Positions 28,979 through 38,044 of a DNA stretch of 64,000 nt are shown here, one piece after another. Each line of letters begins with the position of its first letter. The stretch's first letter is position 1. The stretch is from contig NZ_BNBE01000002.1 in NCBI RefSeq assembly GCF_014654895.1, forward strand, positions 186,001-250,000, given 5' to 3'. Source of the DNA: Streptomyces filamentosus (GTDB taxonomy: Bacteria; Actinomycetota; Actinomycetes; Streptomycetales; Streptomycetaceae). The position numbers and the translations under genes are program-made. The notes under the pieces are model-generated. The model was not told the DNA's origin. It ran no database searches and was given only the letters and a program-made list of their open reading frames with translations.

Positions 28979-29231
28979 GACGAGGATGTAGCACCGCCAA
29001 CGCCGACTGTCACCCCACCCTTTCAACCTCAACGGTAAGGACCATCCATGAGAGGTGTCGCGTGGCTTCGTCACGAAGCTGGAGTACGCGAAGCGTCAGT
29101 TGTCTCGGAGGCTGCGCCGATCAGTTCCGGCCGATTCGCATCCATTCCGGGTCTGCGATCTCACGAAAGCGTTGGATAGTGCCAAGCCGGGCTACTCTCC
29201 GGGAGTTGGTCGGGGAGAGAGGCGCGCGGAG

Positions 29232-30854
29232 ATGCGTAGTGGAGTCAAACTGGCGATCGTCGGAGGGGCCTTCCTCGTCGTTGCGAGCGGCGTGGGGTAC
29301 GGGGGGTACAACCTCTGGAACGGAGTCACTGGGGGTTCTCCATCGAAGAATGAGGTCGAGCAGCGGCAGACGGGACCAGTTACCTCCGAGGAGGTGACCG
29401 GAACGGCGAAGGAGTTCCTGGCGGCGTGGGCAAGCGGCGAGCCAGAACGGGCCGCGCAGTTGACCAACAACCCAGTAGAAGCAGGCCCCGCGCTGCTCGC
29501 CTACCGGGAGGGCGCCATGATCGCGAGCGTCGACATCGTGCCGGGCAGCCCTGAAGGGGCCACGGTACCGTTCACGGTGCGCGCCACCGTCTCGTACGAG
29601 GGACACACCAAGGCATGGTCGTATGTCTCGAAGCTGACTGTGGTGCGCGGGCTGACCACGGGGCGACCGCTAGTGGACTGGAAGCCAACCGTGGTGCACC
29701 CGAAGCTGAGTAAGGGGGCGACCCTGCGGACCGGCGATGCGAAGGTGGCTGCGCTTGCTGTTGTGGACCGTGACGGTGTCGAGTTGACGCAGGAGAAGTA
29801 TCCTTCACTCGGACCAATCCTGGATGAGCTGCGCAAACGGTACGGCACGCGAGTCGGAGGAGAACCCGGGATCGAGACCTGGATCGACTCCGGGTCGGAA
29901 GCGGTGACGGACACCACACTGCTGACGCTCAGCGAGGGCGTGAAGGGACGCCTGGAGACGACCATCGACCCGGCTGTGCAGGCGGCGGCAGAGCAGGCGG
30001 TCAAGCGGTACGGGAACGCCTCGGTCGTCGCAGTACAGCCTTCAACGGGAGCGATACGGGCAGTCGCCAACAGCCCTGCCAGCGGTAACAACACCGCGTT
30101 CCTCGGCCGCCTCGCCCCTGGCTCCACCCTCAAGATAGTGACAGCCGCGCTGCTCCTAGAGAAAGGCCTAGTCACGGCAGACGACCCGGCCGAGTGCCCG
30201 AAGACTGCCATGTACTACGGGCGGACCTTCCAGAATCTTGACGGCTTCGAGCTTGGCGCCGTCCCGTTCAAGAGGAGTTTTACCCGCTCTTGCAACACTG
30301 CCTTCATCAAGAAGATCGACGATGTCCATGACGATGCAGCCCTCGGCAAGGAAGCTCGTGAGGTGTTCGGCATAGGCAAAGAATGGAAGACCGGTATCGC
30401 ATCCTTCGACGGGAGGATCCCGGCGGAAGTCGGCGGCGAGGCAGCCGCGCAGTACATCGGCCAAGGCACAGTTCAGATGAACCCGCTCACTGTGGCCTCG
30501 ATCACCGCCACCGCTAAAGCTGGCGCGTTCAAGCAGCCCTATCTCACCTCCCCGGGCCTCGACGACCGCGTCGTTGCCACTGCTGATCGTCCCTTGGATA
30601 AGGCGGTGGCCAGACAGTTGCGCGACATGATGCGAGACACTGCAACCAGCGGAACGGCCGCGAATGCGATGGCCCCAGTCGGCGGCGACAAGGGGGCGAA
30701 GACCGGTTCTGCCGAGGTCGACGGACAGCCTGACCCCAACAGCTGGTTCGCAGGCTTCTCCGATGATCTTGCGGCGGCCGCTGTTGTGTTGTCGGGCGGA
30801 CATGGCGGTGACGCAGCCGGACCCGTCGTGGCGCAGGTGCTGCGTGCAGGGTGA
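29232..30854 (+). CDS. class B penicillin-binding protein
   Basis: A 540-residue peptidoglycan transpeptidase. One N-terminal membrane anchor (about residues 7-27), an NTF2/MecA-like N-terminal domain (about 60-180), then the transpeptidase domain. Active-site motifs: SxxK as STLK near residue 298, SxN as SCN near 353, and KTG near 490. I chose ATG 29232; the longer frame from 29055 adds an unsupported leader. This class cross-links the wall outside the membrane. It lies alone between IS remnants, so it may be a spare copy, possibly linked to beta-lactam tolerance (inference). Confidence 0.88.
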   Translation: MRSGVKLAIVGGAFLVVASGVGYGGYNLWNGVTGGSPSKNEVEQRQTGPVTSEEVTGTAKEFLAAWASGEPERAAQLTNNPVEAGPALLAYREGAMIASVDIVPGSPEGATVPFTVRATVSYEGHTKAWSYVSKLTVVRGLTTGRPLVDWKPTVVHPKLSKGATLRTGDAKVAALAVVDRDGVELTQEKYPSLGPILDELRKRYGTRVGGEPGIETWIDSGSEAVTDTTLLTLSEGVKGRLETTIDPAVQAAAEQAVKRYGNASVVAVQPSTGAIRAVANSPASGNNTAFLGRLAPGSTLKIVTAALLLEKGLVTADDPAECPKTAMYYGRTFQNLDGFELGAVPFKRSFTRSCNTAFIKKIDDVHDDAALGKEAREVFGIGKEWKTGIASFDGRIPAEVGGEAAAQYIGQGTVQMNPLTVASITATAKAGAFKQPYLTSPGLDDRVVATADRPLDKAVARQLRDMMRDTATSGTAANAMAPVGGDKGAKTGSAEVDGQPDPNSWFAGFSDDLAAAAVVLSGGHGGDAAGPVVAQVLRAG

Positions 30855-30978
30855 AACCCCGTCAACCCGGAAACGCTGTGGAACTGGGTCCGGGCGGCCG
30901 GCGTGGGCCGGCCGGGGACGCAGGGCGGGGGTGCTGGCCGAGCCCCCACGCCGTTGGAGGCCGAGAACGCCGCTCTAA

Positions 30979-31993
30979 CGAGTTGGTGCGTGATAGCGGG
31001 TGGGCATGCTCTGCTGGTGAAAAGCATGGTGGACCGTTCGGTCCTGGCGCATCCGTTGTTCACAGGTGTCTCGAGGAGTCATCTGTCTTCGCTGGTCGCG
31101 GAGTTGGCAGGGCCGTGGGTGGCCGGGGTCGAAGGCCGCCGGCACCAGGCTCGAGGCGGGGCCAGGAAGCGGGCGCCGGGAGCGGGTGCCCGCCATCGGC
31201 TGGTGTTCGTGGACCGGCTTGTCGCCACGCTCATCCACCTGCGTCACGACCTCCCGCACACGGTCCTGGCCCTCCTTTACGAAGTGGACCGTTCCACCAT
31301 GACCCGTGCGGTCGGTGAGGTGCGCCGTCTGCTGGCCGGGAGAGGATTTGCCGTCCCCAAGCGGCCCGGGCTGCGACTGCGGACCCTGGAAGACGTCTTC
31401 GTCTACGCCCAGGCCGAAGGGGTCCTGTTGCGGCTGGACGCCACCGAGGTCCAGGTTCGCAGGCCCACCGCGAGCCGGGGCGGACGGCGGGCGTTCGTGT
31501 CGGGCAAGAAGAAGCAGAACACGATGAAGGCCACCGTCATCGCCGACCACCACGGCCGTACCCTGTGGACCGACGCCCTGCGGCCAGGCCGCATGCACGA
31601 CGCCACCGCCGCCCGCACGGCCGGCATCGCCAGTTGCTTCCATACCTTCGACCTGGTCCAGGTCCTCCTCGATGACGGCTACCTCGGCCTGAGCAGAGAC
31701 CATCGCGGCAAGGCCCTCACTCAGCCGCGCAAGCTACGGCCGGGCGCAACACTTCCCTTCCTCGAACACAACGAACGCCAGCGACACGAGCACTCCTCAC
31801 AACGGATCACCGTCGAACACGCCCTCGCCGACCACAAGCGCTGGAAGCAGCTCCAGCGCTGGATCCACCGTCGCGACCGCCTCCCCGATACCTACCGCGC
31901 TATCGCCGGCCTCGTCTCCGACCGCAACACCACCACCTGACGGACGCCGTGAACAGGGCGAACACGCCTCGCCCGCTATCACGCACCAACTCG
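30979..31993. mobile_element. IS5-type (ISL2-like) insertion sequence
   Basis: Perfect inverted ends (CGAGTTGGTGCGTGATAGCG at 30979 and its complement ending at 31993) flanked by TAA at 30976-30978 and 31994-31996. Length 1015 bp. Confidence 0.9.
31026..31940 (+). CDS. IS5-family transposase (DDE_Tnp_4 type)
   Basis: A 304-residue intact transposase from ATG 31026. HTH-like N terminus (VLALLYEVDRSTMTRAVGEV), then LRLDATEVQV, KKQNTMKATVIADHHGR, a LLDDGYLG block and ITVEHALADHKRWKQL. It is in the same broad subgroup as the transposase at 24210 but clearly diverged. The intact ends suggest a recent insertion. Confidence 0.87.
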   Translation: MVDRSVLAHPLFTGVSRSHLSSLVAELAGPWVAGVEGRRHQARGGARKRAPGAGARHRLVFVDRLVATLIHLRHDLPHTVLALLYEVDRSTMTRAVGEVRRLLAGRGFAVPKRPGLRLRTLEDVFVYAQAEGVLLRLDATEVQVRRPTASRGGRRAFVSGKKKQNTMKATVIADHHGRTLWTDALRPGRMHDATAARTAGIASCFHTFDLVQVLLDDGYLGLSRDHRGKALTQPRKLRPGATLPFLEHNERQRHEHSSQRITVEHALADHKRWKQLQRWIHRRDRLPDTYRAIAGLVSDRNTTT

Positions 31994-32021
31994 TAAGAAG
32001 TCGTCTCACGTGGTGCGAACC

Positions 32022-32633
32022 TCACATGCCGAGCTCTGGCCCGTATACCTCGCGGGTGTGTTCTCCCGGTCCTGTGGGCAGGTACTCGAGCCGGATGGGG
32101 CCGGGGTAAGAGGTCGCGCTGTCCCAGCCGGTCATCTCCTCGCCGATCAGGTAGCGGTACAGCCACTCGGCGAAGGTCATGGGGTGGCCGGCCCATTCCC
32201 CTTCTTCCCCTCGTACCACGACGCCGTCGGGAAATCCGTGGACCTCTGGGGCAAGGAAGATGGCGGCTCCTTGGTCTGTGCTGGCGAGTGGGATGAGCCC
32301 GTCGGGGGTGCCGAAGGTGATCTGTGGGCGGTTGCAGATCACGCGGGGGTCCTCGTCGGGCTCCAGGTCGTGGGACTCCCACCGGCTCTCCGCCCAGACC
32401 TTCGAGGTCGACCGGATCTCCTCGCCCAGCTCCCGCCATGCGCAAGCCGGATGAGATGAGAGGTAGAGGTGGCCGTTGAGCTGGACGGGTGCGTAGGCGT
32501 CGACGAACGCCTTGTAGTCCGTGGGGAGCTCTCTGCCGAGTTCCTGCTCCAGGCGGAGCCACGCGGCAGGATCGGCATATCGGCTCTCCGCCGGGCCGAG
32601 CATGTCGAAGACGGCCTGCAGGTAGTCGGTCAT
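32022..32633 (-). CDS. SMI1/KNR4 (SUKH) family protein
   Basis: A 203-residue soluble protein starting at ATG 32633. It has the family pattern: WLRLEQELGRELPTDYKAFVDAY near the N terminus, then GLIPLASTDQGAAIFL, a PMTFAEWLYRYLIGEE segment and an acidic end. SUKH proteins often serve as immunity proteins against polymorphic toxins in bacteria; no toxin partner is visible next to it. It lies just outside the IS at 30979-31993. Confidence 0.8.
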   Translation of the reverse strand: MTDYLQAVFDMLGPAESRYADPAAWLRLEQELGRELPTDYKAFVDAYAPVQLNGHLYLSSHPACAWRELGEEIRSTSKVWAESRWESHDLEPDEDPRVICNRPQITFGTPDGLIPLASTDQGAAIFLAPEVHGFPDGVVVRGEEGEWAGHPMTFAEWLYRYLIGEEMTGWDSATSYPGPIRLEYLPTGPGEHTREVYGPELGM

Positions 32634-32955
32634 GGTTCCTCGAAGATGCTGTCGGGCAACGTCTCCGACAGCATCGACCACATCTCATGGCCCCGGTCAG
32701 CCGGGGCCCTCGTTGTGAGGGCATGGAGATGATGCAGCGGCTGGTGCCGGACAAGTTGTCCAGGGGGCTGGTCTCCTGGACAACAGACGGACGGCTGGAG
32801 AACTACGAGAGGCCGTGCCCGGGACCAGGTGGGTAGGTACTCGTTGAGGAGAACCGAGGGTGTCCTCGGGCCAGGCCATCGGGCAGAGCTGGAGGTCATC
32901 CTGCCGCGGCATGCCGCTGCGGCGTCGCCCAGAAACATCGGAAAGGAGGAGTTCG

Positions 32956-33252
32956 GTGAGAGAGCAGAACTCGGTGCTGGCGAATATGGGAGCGGCTACC
33001 TGGTCGGCGGAGGACGGAACGGCCTACGAGGTGGCTCTCGAAGGCATCAACCACGTGGTCGGAGCCTACTCGGGCCGGATCCGGGAGGCGCGTGCTGCGG
33101 GCGACAGTGAAGGGGTCCGCGTCTTCCTTCAGGAGCGGACAGCCTGGAGCCAGAAGCGCCGCTCGCTCAGCCCGGTGGACCGCAGAACGGTCGACGCACT
33201 CACCGCGGAGGCGGCCGAGGTGCTGGCGAGTCTCCGTGGTGGCGCCCGGTGA
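32956..33252 (+). CDS. antitoxin-like partner of zeta toxin
   Basis: A 98-residue protein from GTG 32956, which has a strong AAGGAGG site. It is helical and charged, with WSAEDGTAYEVALEGINHVVGAYSGRI near the start, like the gene at 39103, which sits in the same position before a second zeta gene. The stop overlaps the start of the toxin gene (GTGA). An antitoxin role is inferred from this arrangement; it is not a classical epsilon protein. Confidence 0.65.
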   Translation: MREQNSVLANMGAATWSAEDGTAYEVALEGINHVVGAYSGRIREARAAGDSEGVRVFLQERTAWSQKRRSLSPVDRRTVDALTAEAAEVLASLRGGAR

Positions 33253-33983
33253 CGGACGTCGACAGGACCAGGTACGCCCTGCCCGAGGAGGAGAACGAGC
33301 GCATCTTCCGCGAGGAGATCGTTCCCGACACTCTCGCAGGGACCCCGCAGGAACAGCCGCGGGTCGTGATCGTGTCAGGGTAGACCGGCGCGGGGAAGAC
33401 CGCGATCACGTCCCTCGTGACGACGGCTCTGGCGGCACGAGGGGAGCCGGTGAACATCAACCTGGACACCTACAAGCCCTATCACCCGCTCTTCGACGAG
33501 TTCATGGTGGCGGACGACAACACGGCCGGCGCGTACACCAGCATCGACGGGCACAAGTGGATGGAGAAGGCCGAGGCCTACGCCATCGAGCAGGGCTTCG
33601 ACGTCGTGATGGAGTCGGCGATGCGGGCGCCGAGGGACTTCGAGGAGCCCGCCGCTCGCTTCCGGGCCGCAGGCGCCCGCGTGGAGGTTCCGATCGTTGC
33701 GGTTCCCGAAGCCACGAGCCGAAAGGGCGCGCTGGACCGTCAGATTCAGCAGGTCCAGGTGTTCGGCATCGGGTGCAAGATCAACCACGAGATTCATGAC
33801 GCGTGCTACCACGGCGTGGTCCGGGGCTCCGGACAGATCGACGAGCAGCGGCTGGCTCACGCTGCCTTCGTGATGAGGAGGGATGCGACCGTCGTCTACG
33901 GCAACTACCTCGATCCCCAGGGGCAGTGGGCGCGGAAACCGGACAATCCGGGCGTGATGGTGAGGGAACGTGACCGGCTCTGA
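33249..33983 (+). pseudogene. zeta-type toxin with in-frame amber codon
   Basis: A 245-codon frame from GTG 33249. The zeta fold is clear: ENERIFREEIVPDTL, Walker A region VSG-stop-TGAGKT, D-x-YKPYHPLFDEFM, and WMEKAEAYAIEQGFDVVMES. Zeta toxins are kinases of UDP-N-acetylglucosamine or related substrates. Codon 45 (33381-33383) is TAG where Gln or Pro is expected in the Walker A loop, and the frame is otherwise open to 33983. A CAG-to-TAG change would explain it. Restart inside the gene could not rebuild the phosphate-binding loop, so the toxin is probably dead. Confidence 0.8.
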
Positions 33984-34475
33984 AGCGAGCAGGAGTCCCT
34001 GGTCTTCGCCTACAGCATGGAGCAGACATTGCAGCAGATTGAGACCCTGCCGATCTCGATGCGGGCGGAGGTCCGGCGCGAGATCGGCGAGATCGCCACT
34101 CTCGCCCGTCCCCTGGTCCATGCCGCTGCGGACCCCTTGCTGAGGCGCTCGCTCGGTCCTTTGTGGCCGACTGCGCCAGCTCCGCAGGTTCGGGCGGTTA
34201 CGGCACGAAGTCGATCCATGACCGCGGCCCGGAAGCCATCTGGAGCTCCAGCCCCTCAGGCGCCCAGGACACCGGAAGCCGGTGCCCACCGGCGCCAGGG
34301 ACGCGGGCGCTGAACAGTTCGGTCTCGCATGACATGAGGGGACAGCCCCAGCCTTGGGCACGGGGGTGTCCCCCTCGGAGGAGGTTGTCAGGGTTCCTCG
34401 GTGCTGACCAAGCCAGCCGTCTTCTTTCCCTCCGAAGGTATTCACGAAGGTACCTATCGGTGCATACTCGGGAAC
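33984..34475. other. region after zeta-toxin gene
   Basis: About 490 bases with no supported gene. A short frame from 34017 (METLQ-type helical stretch) may be the former C terminus of the zeta protein in another frame. The stretch just before 34476 should carry the promoter of the next toxin-antitoxin pair. Confidence 0.35.
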
Positions 34476-34727
34476 ATGGCAGACACCACAGTGAAGGTCA
34501 GCACCGAGACCAAGAACAGGCTGGCCGCCGTCGCGGCCGCGCACGGCGTGAGCCTGCGCGCCTTCCTGGCGAGCCTGGCCGACCAGGAGGAGAACCACCT
34601 GCGGCTGACCCAGGCGACCGCGGAGTTCCGCGAGGTCACCCGTCGACCGGGCATCGCCGAGGCGTTCGACGCCGCGTTCCCCGACGACGCCCCGGCTCCC
34701 CGGGACACTGCCCGCCAGGCGGCCTGA
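34476..34727 (+). CDS. antitoxin (Arc/MazE-like)
   Basis: An 83-residue protein: TTVKVSTETKNRLAAVAAAHG, the ribbon-helix-helix pattern of Arc/MetJ-type antitoxins, followed by a helical and acidic tail that would neutralise the toxin. It is followed two bases later by the toxin gene, as is usual for actinobacterial Arc/Fic-type pairs, and probably represses its own promoter. Confidence 0.75.
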   Translation: MADTTVKVSTETKNRLAAVAAAHGVSLRAFLASLADQEENHLRLTQATAEFREVTRRPGIAEAFDAAFPDDAPAPRDTARQAA

Positions 34728-34729
34728 CC

Positions 34730-35110
34730 TTGGAGCTGCACGTCGACCTCCGATGGCTCCTCGACCGCCAGGAGGACCTGCTCGGCAAGGACCTCGGAGT
34801 CCGCGACTGGTCCGGCCTCGTGGCCGCCGTCGCCCGCCACAAGGTCAACACCCCCGGCCTCGACGCCGGCGAGCCGGACGCCTACTGGCGCGCCGCCGCG
34901 CTGCTCGATGCCCTCGTACTGCTTCGCCCCCTACCTGCCCGCAACGCCTTCTTCGCGTACGGCGTGGCCGTGGCCTACATCCGCGCCTCTGGCCAAAGCG
35001 TCGATGACGCCTTCGAGCCATGGGAAACCCTAGTCCGCGACATCCGAGGGCTCCGGCTGTCCGTGTACGACATTGCGGACCGGCTGCGGTCCATGCAGCC
35101 CGGGACGTAA
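34730..35110 (+). CDS. Fic/Doc-like toxin component
   Basis: A 126-residue protein from TTG 34730, two bases after the antitoxin stop. It follows the pattern of the short actinobacterial Fic-family TA toxins (LELHVDLRWLL... DWSGLVAAVARHK... RAAALLDALVLLRPLPARNAFFAYGVAVAYI). The classic Fic motif HxFx(D/E)GNGR is not present; only the ARNAFFAYGVA helix remains, so the catalytic mode is uncertain. Confidence 0.72.
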   Translation: MELHVDLRWLLDRQEDLLGKDLGVRDWSGLVAAVARHKVNTPGLDAGEPDAYWRAAALLDALVLLRPLPARNAFFAYGVAVAYIRASGQSVDDAFEPWETLVRDIRGLRLSVYDIADRLRSMQPGT

Positions 35111-35224
35111 CGGAACCGGTCGCGAGTAGTCGGCGTACAGAAAATGCCGCTGAGGGTGGCGGTGGGGCGTTCAGTTTGTTGGACGGCCCGTACAGGGTGG
35201 TCGAGGGCTGGCAGGCTGGGCGGG

Positions 35225-35985
35225 ATGAAGGGTGACTGGCTGGGGAAGTTCCGGCGGGAGCGGCATGTCCTGGCCCAGGTGCGCAGGGCCGCCTGGCGGT
35301 TGGAGCAGGCGGAGCGGGAGCGGGTCTGGGCGTTGGTGGCAGCCAGGGTGGAGGGGGTGTCGGTGCGGAAGGCCGCGGAGGCGGCCGGGCTGTCGCCCAG
35401 CCGGGTGCATCAGCTGACGAAGGACGCCGACCTGGATGCCTTGGACGTCGTGCTGGGCGGGCTCCGAGCGGCGGCCTGGGCCAGCACCGGAGGACCCGGA
35501 GAACAGCGACGACGAGGAGCTCTCCGGCCGCGCGAGCGTCGCCGAGCGGCTGGTGGACGAGGTGGGATGGATCCGGCAGTGCGCCGACTGGATCGACCAC
35601 CTGGACCGCGAGTCCTACCCGCCCGTCGCCGACCTCTGCCCCGAGGCCGACTTCCCCGACCGTGCGAACGTTGTGGTGGACTCCGCCCGGATCTCCGCGA
35701 TCCTGCGCCGAATCGCCTTCGACGTGGACGAACTCGGCCGCGCCTGGAACGTACGACCTGACCGGCGTCTGTGTCGGCGACGACCCGCGGGCCGAGCGCC
35801 GCCGTCGGCTCGCCGAGTTGGACCTGGAGTACGCCGAGTTCACCCGCAGGAAGAACTTGCCGTGGCACTCCACCCAGCAGGGTGAGGCGCCCCAGGCCGC
35901 CTCACCCTGCTGGGTGGAGTGCCACGGCAAGACGGACCAGGACCCGTACACCGCGTACAACCCATTCCGTCCCCGGCGCGTCTGA
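35225..35985 (+). pseudogene. HTH protein broken by two frameshifts
   Basis: The first frame from ATG 35225 has a helix-turn-helix (VEGVSVRKAAEAAGLSPSRVHQLTK). The coding then moves to a second frame (NSDDEELSGRASVAERLVDEVGWIRQCADWIDHLD to about 35750) and a third (TGVCVGDDPRAERRRRLAELDLEYAEF). The sum looks like one DNA-binding protein of about 230 residues with two +1-type shifts. Its end overlaps a 34-bp palindrome (35856-35931). Confidence 0.7.
35856..35931. repeat. 34-bp perfect palindrome
   Basis: Arms of 34 bases (starting CTTGCCGTGGCACTCC at 35856, complement ending at 35931) with an 8-base loop (35890-35897). It lies at the 3' end of the broken HTH gene and upstream of the pentapeptide-repeat gene. 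Such a long perfect stem would make a very strong terminator, or it may be a repeated mobile palindrome. Confidence 0.85.
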
Positions 35986-36069
35986 TCCGGCGCCACCCGC
36001 ATTCCCGACGTCCGTCACCCGTCCGGCGACCGCTGGTACGCAGCCTCTCCCGTCTGGAGCCGTCCCGCC

Positions 36070-37845
36070 ATGAGCACGCCCCCGCCCCCGACGGAAGCAC
36101 CGTCCTGGCCGCACTGCGCCCATGGCGCCGACCCGGTCACCGATCCCGTCGGTTGCCGCGGCATCCACGTCCCAGGGCACACCGCCTGCCTTGCCCACCT
36201 GAACGACACCGACCGCACCGCGTACCTGACTGGTTTGGCACCGGGCGCCGACATCGACCACCGCGGCACCCCCTTCACTGAAATCCTCCTCGACCAGCTC
36301 TTGGCCGCCCTCACTGACCTCTCCACCCCGCACCCCCACTTCGGCACCGCCCGGTTCGAGAGGGCGCAGTTCTCCGGCGACGCCCGGTTCGACTGGGCAC
36401 GGTTCTCCGGGGTCGCCCGGTTCGGCGGGGCGCAGTTCTCCGGGATCGCAGCGTTCGACAGCGCGCGATTCCCCCGCGGCGCCCGGTTCGACAAGGCACA
36501 GTTCTCGGGGGTCGCCCGGTTCGGCGGGGCCCGGTTCTTCGGCGTCGCCTGGTTCAGCAAGGCGCAGTTCTCCGGCGACGCCCGGTTCGACGAGGCCCAG
36601 TTCTCCGGCATCGCCTGGTTCCGCGGGACGCAGTTCTCCCGCGTCGCCCGGTTCGAAGGGGCGCAGTTCTCCGGCAACGCTGAGTTCCGCGAGGCGCAGT
36701 TCTTGACGGCCGGGAAGTGGGGGCCTCTGGTGTGTGACGAGAGGGTGGATCTGTCGGGTGCGGTGTTCGGGGCACCGGTGACATTGGAAATCGCTGCGAA
36801 CCGGGTGTCGTGTGTGCGGACGCGCTGGGAATCGACGGCCACGGTGCGGGTGCGGCGGGCCAAGGTGGATCTCGGCTACGCGGTATGGACAGCCCCTGTC
36901 GCCCTCACCGCCCATCCCGCCCCCTTCACCGACCGCAGTGGTGCGCCTGTGGACGAGAGCCTGCTGACCGGCCCCGACCGGGTGCGGGTCACCTCGGTGC
37001 AGGGTGTGGACGCCGCGCACCTGGTCCTGACCGACACCGACCTGTCCGACTGCCTGTTCTCCGGCGCCTTCCACCTCGACCAGCTCCGCCTGGAGGGCCG
37101 CACCATCCTCGCCCCCACCCCCACCGGCTTCCACCGCCGAGGCATAGCCCCGATCCACTGGACCCGCCGGCGGACCCTGGCCGAGGAACACCACTGGCGC
37201 GCACAGACTGCCGGACAGCCACCCGTCCCCGCCGGCACTCCGCCAGAGCCCCGCCGGTGGCGTACCGGCCCGCACCACCCCGACCCCGCCCGCACACCTG
37301 ACCCCGACGATGTCGCCGCCTTGTACCGGCAGCTGCGCAAGGCGTTCGAGGACGGCAAGAACGAGCCTGGCGCGGCGGACTTCTACTACGGCGAGTGCGA
37401 GATGCGCCGCCACGATCGCACCGGCACCCCGACAGCCGAACGCCGCCTGCTGTGGGCATACTGGGTGCTCTCCGGCTACGGCCTACGAGCCTCGCGTGCC
37501 CTGGGCTGGCTCGCCGCTGCCATGCTCACCACGATTCTGCTGCTGATGGCCTTCGGCCTGCCCGCCTCCTCTCCGAAGCAGGAGGCCACCGGCACCGTCC
37601 CGGCTGGCGGCGGCACCGTCACCTTCGTCATCGACAAGCAGGACCCGAAGAACCCCGTGAAGGACCGGTTCAGCACCAAACGCTTTGACAAGGCCCTGAG
37701 CGTCACCCTGAACTCGGTGGTGTTCCGTTCCAGCGGACAGGACCTCACCACCGCCGGCACCTACATCGAGATGACCTCCCGCATCCTCGAACCCGCCCTC
37801 CTCGCCCTCGCCGTCCTCGCCATCCGCGGACGCATCAAACGCTGA
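36070..37845 (+). CDS. pentapeptide-repeat membrane protein
   Basis: A 591-residue protein. The N-terminal part has a short Cys/His cluster (WPHCAHG, GCRGIH). Residues about 95-215 carry repeats of the type A(R/Q)FxxAxFSG, an A(D/N)LXX-like right-handed beta-helix. A middle region with an LVLTDTDLSDC segment follows. The C-terminal third has membrane helices near residues 475-497 and 570-585 around a periplasm-facing loop. Related proteins occur widely in Streptomyces without known function. Start at ATG 36070. Confidence 0.82.
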   Translation: MSTPPPPTEAPSWPHCAHGADPVTDPVGCRGIHVPGHTACLAHLNDTDRTAYLTGLAPGADIDHRGTPFTEILLDQLLAALTDLSTPHPHFGTARFERAQFSGDARFDWARFSGVARFGGAQFSGIAAFDSARFPRGARFDKAQFSGVARFGGARFFGVAWFSKAQFSGDARFDEAQFSGIAWFRGTQFSRVARFEGAQFSGNAEFREAQFLTAGKWGPLVCDERVDLSGAVFGAPVTLEIAANRVSCVRTRWESTATVRVRRAKVDLGYAVWTAPVALTAHPAPFTDRSGAPVDESLLTGPDRVRVTSVQGVDAAHLVLTDTDLSDCLFSGAFHLDQLRLEGRTILAPTPTGFHRRGIAPIHWTRRRTLAEEHHWRAQTAGQPPVPAGTPPEPRRWRTGPHHPDPARTPDPDDVAALYRQLRKAFEDGKNEPGAADFYYGECEMRRHDRTGTPTAERRLLWAYWVLSGYGLRASRALGWLAAAMLTTILLLMAFGLPASSPKQEATGTVPAGGGTVTFVIDKQDPKNPVKDRFSTKRFDKALSVTLNSVVFRSSGQDLTTAGTYIEMTSRILEPALLALAVLAIRGRIKR

Positions 37846-37989
37846 CCGGCCCGACCCGAGAAACTGTTCGGCAAACTGAACACCCACCCGCTGTCCACCG
37901 AACCCTTACTCCCCGCGGCCGTATCTAGACCAACGAGCGCAGGGTCCGGAACAGCCCTTCGTGCTCCGTCCCCGAGGCCCGAGGAGGAA

Positions 37990-38024
37990 GCGGTGGGCCC
38001 GGCCTTTCAGGCCGGGCCCACCGC
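37990..38024. terminator. terminator hairpin
   Basis: A perfect 16-bp stem (GCGGTGGGCCCGGCCT and complement, loop TTC) just downstream of the minus-strand zeta gene, and 145 bases after the plus-strand pentapeptide gene. It could serve both. Confidence 0.8.
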
Positions 38025-38044
38025 CGAAGGTACCGGCGTCGGAG

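Noticed and set aside
32723..32836. Short frame starting MEMMQRLVPDKL, like an IS5 transposase N terminus
   Set aside because: Only about a dozen residues resemble it, and nothing follows; too little to call.
33381..33383. Stop codon recoding (TAG read as an amino acid) as a general feature of this genome
   Set aside because: Several intact genes here (for example at 1663, 14993 and 17642) end in TAG, so general readthrough is unlikely; the toxin ambers are better seen as mutations.
35902..37413. Minus-strand frame with repeated AELRPAEPG units
   Set aside because: The apparent repeats are the complement of the pentapeptide repeats of the real gene at 36070.
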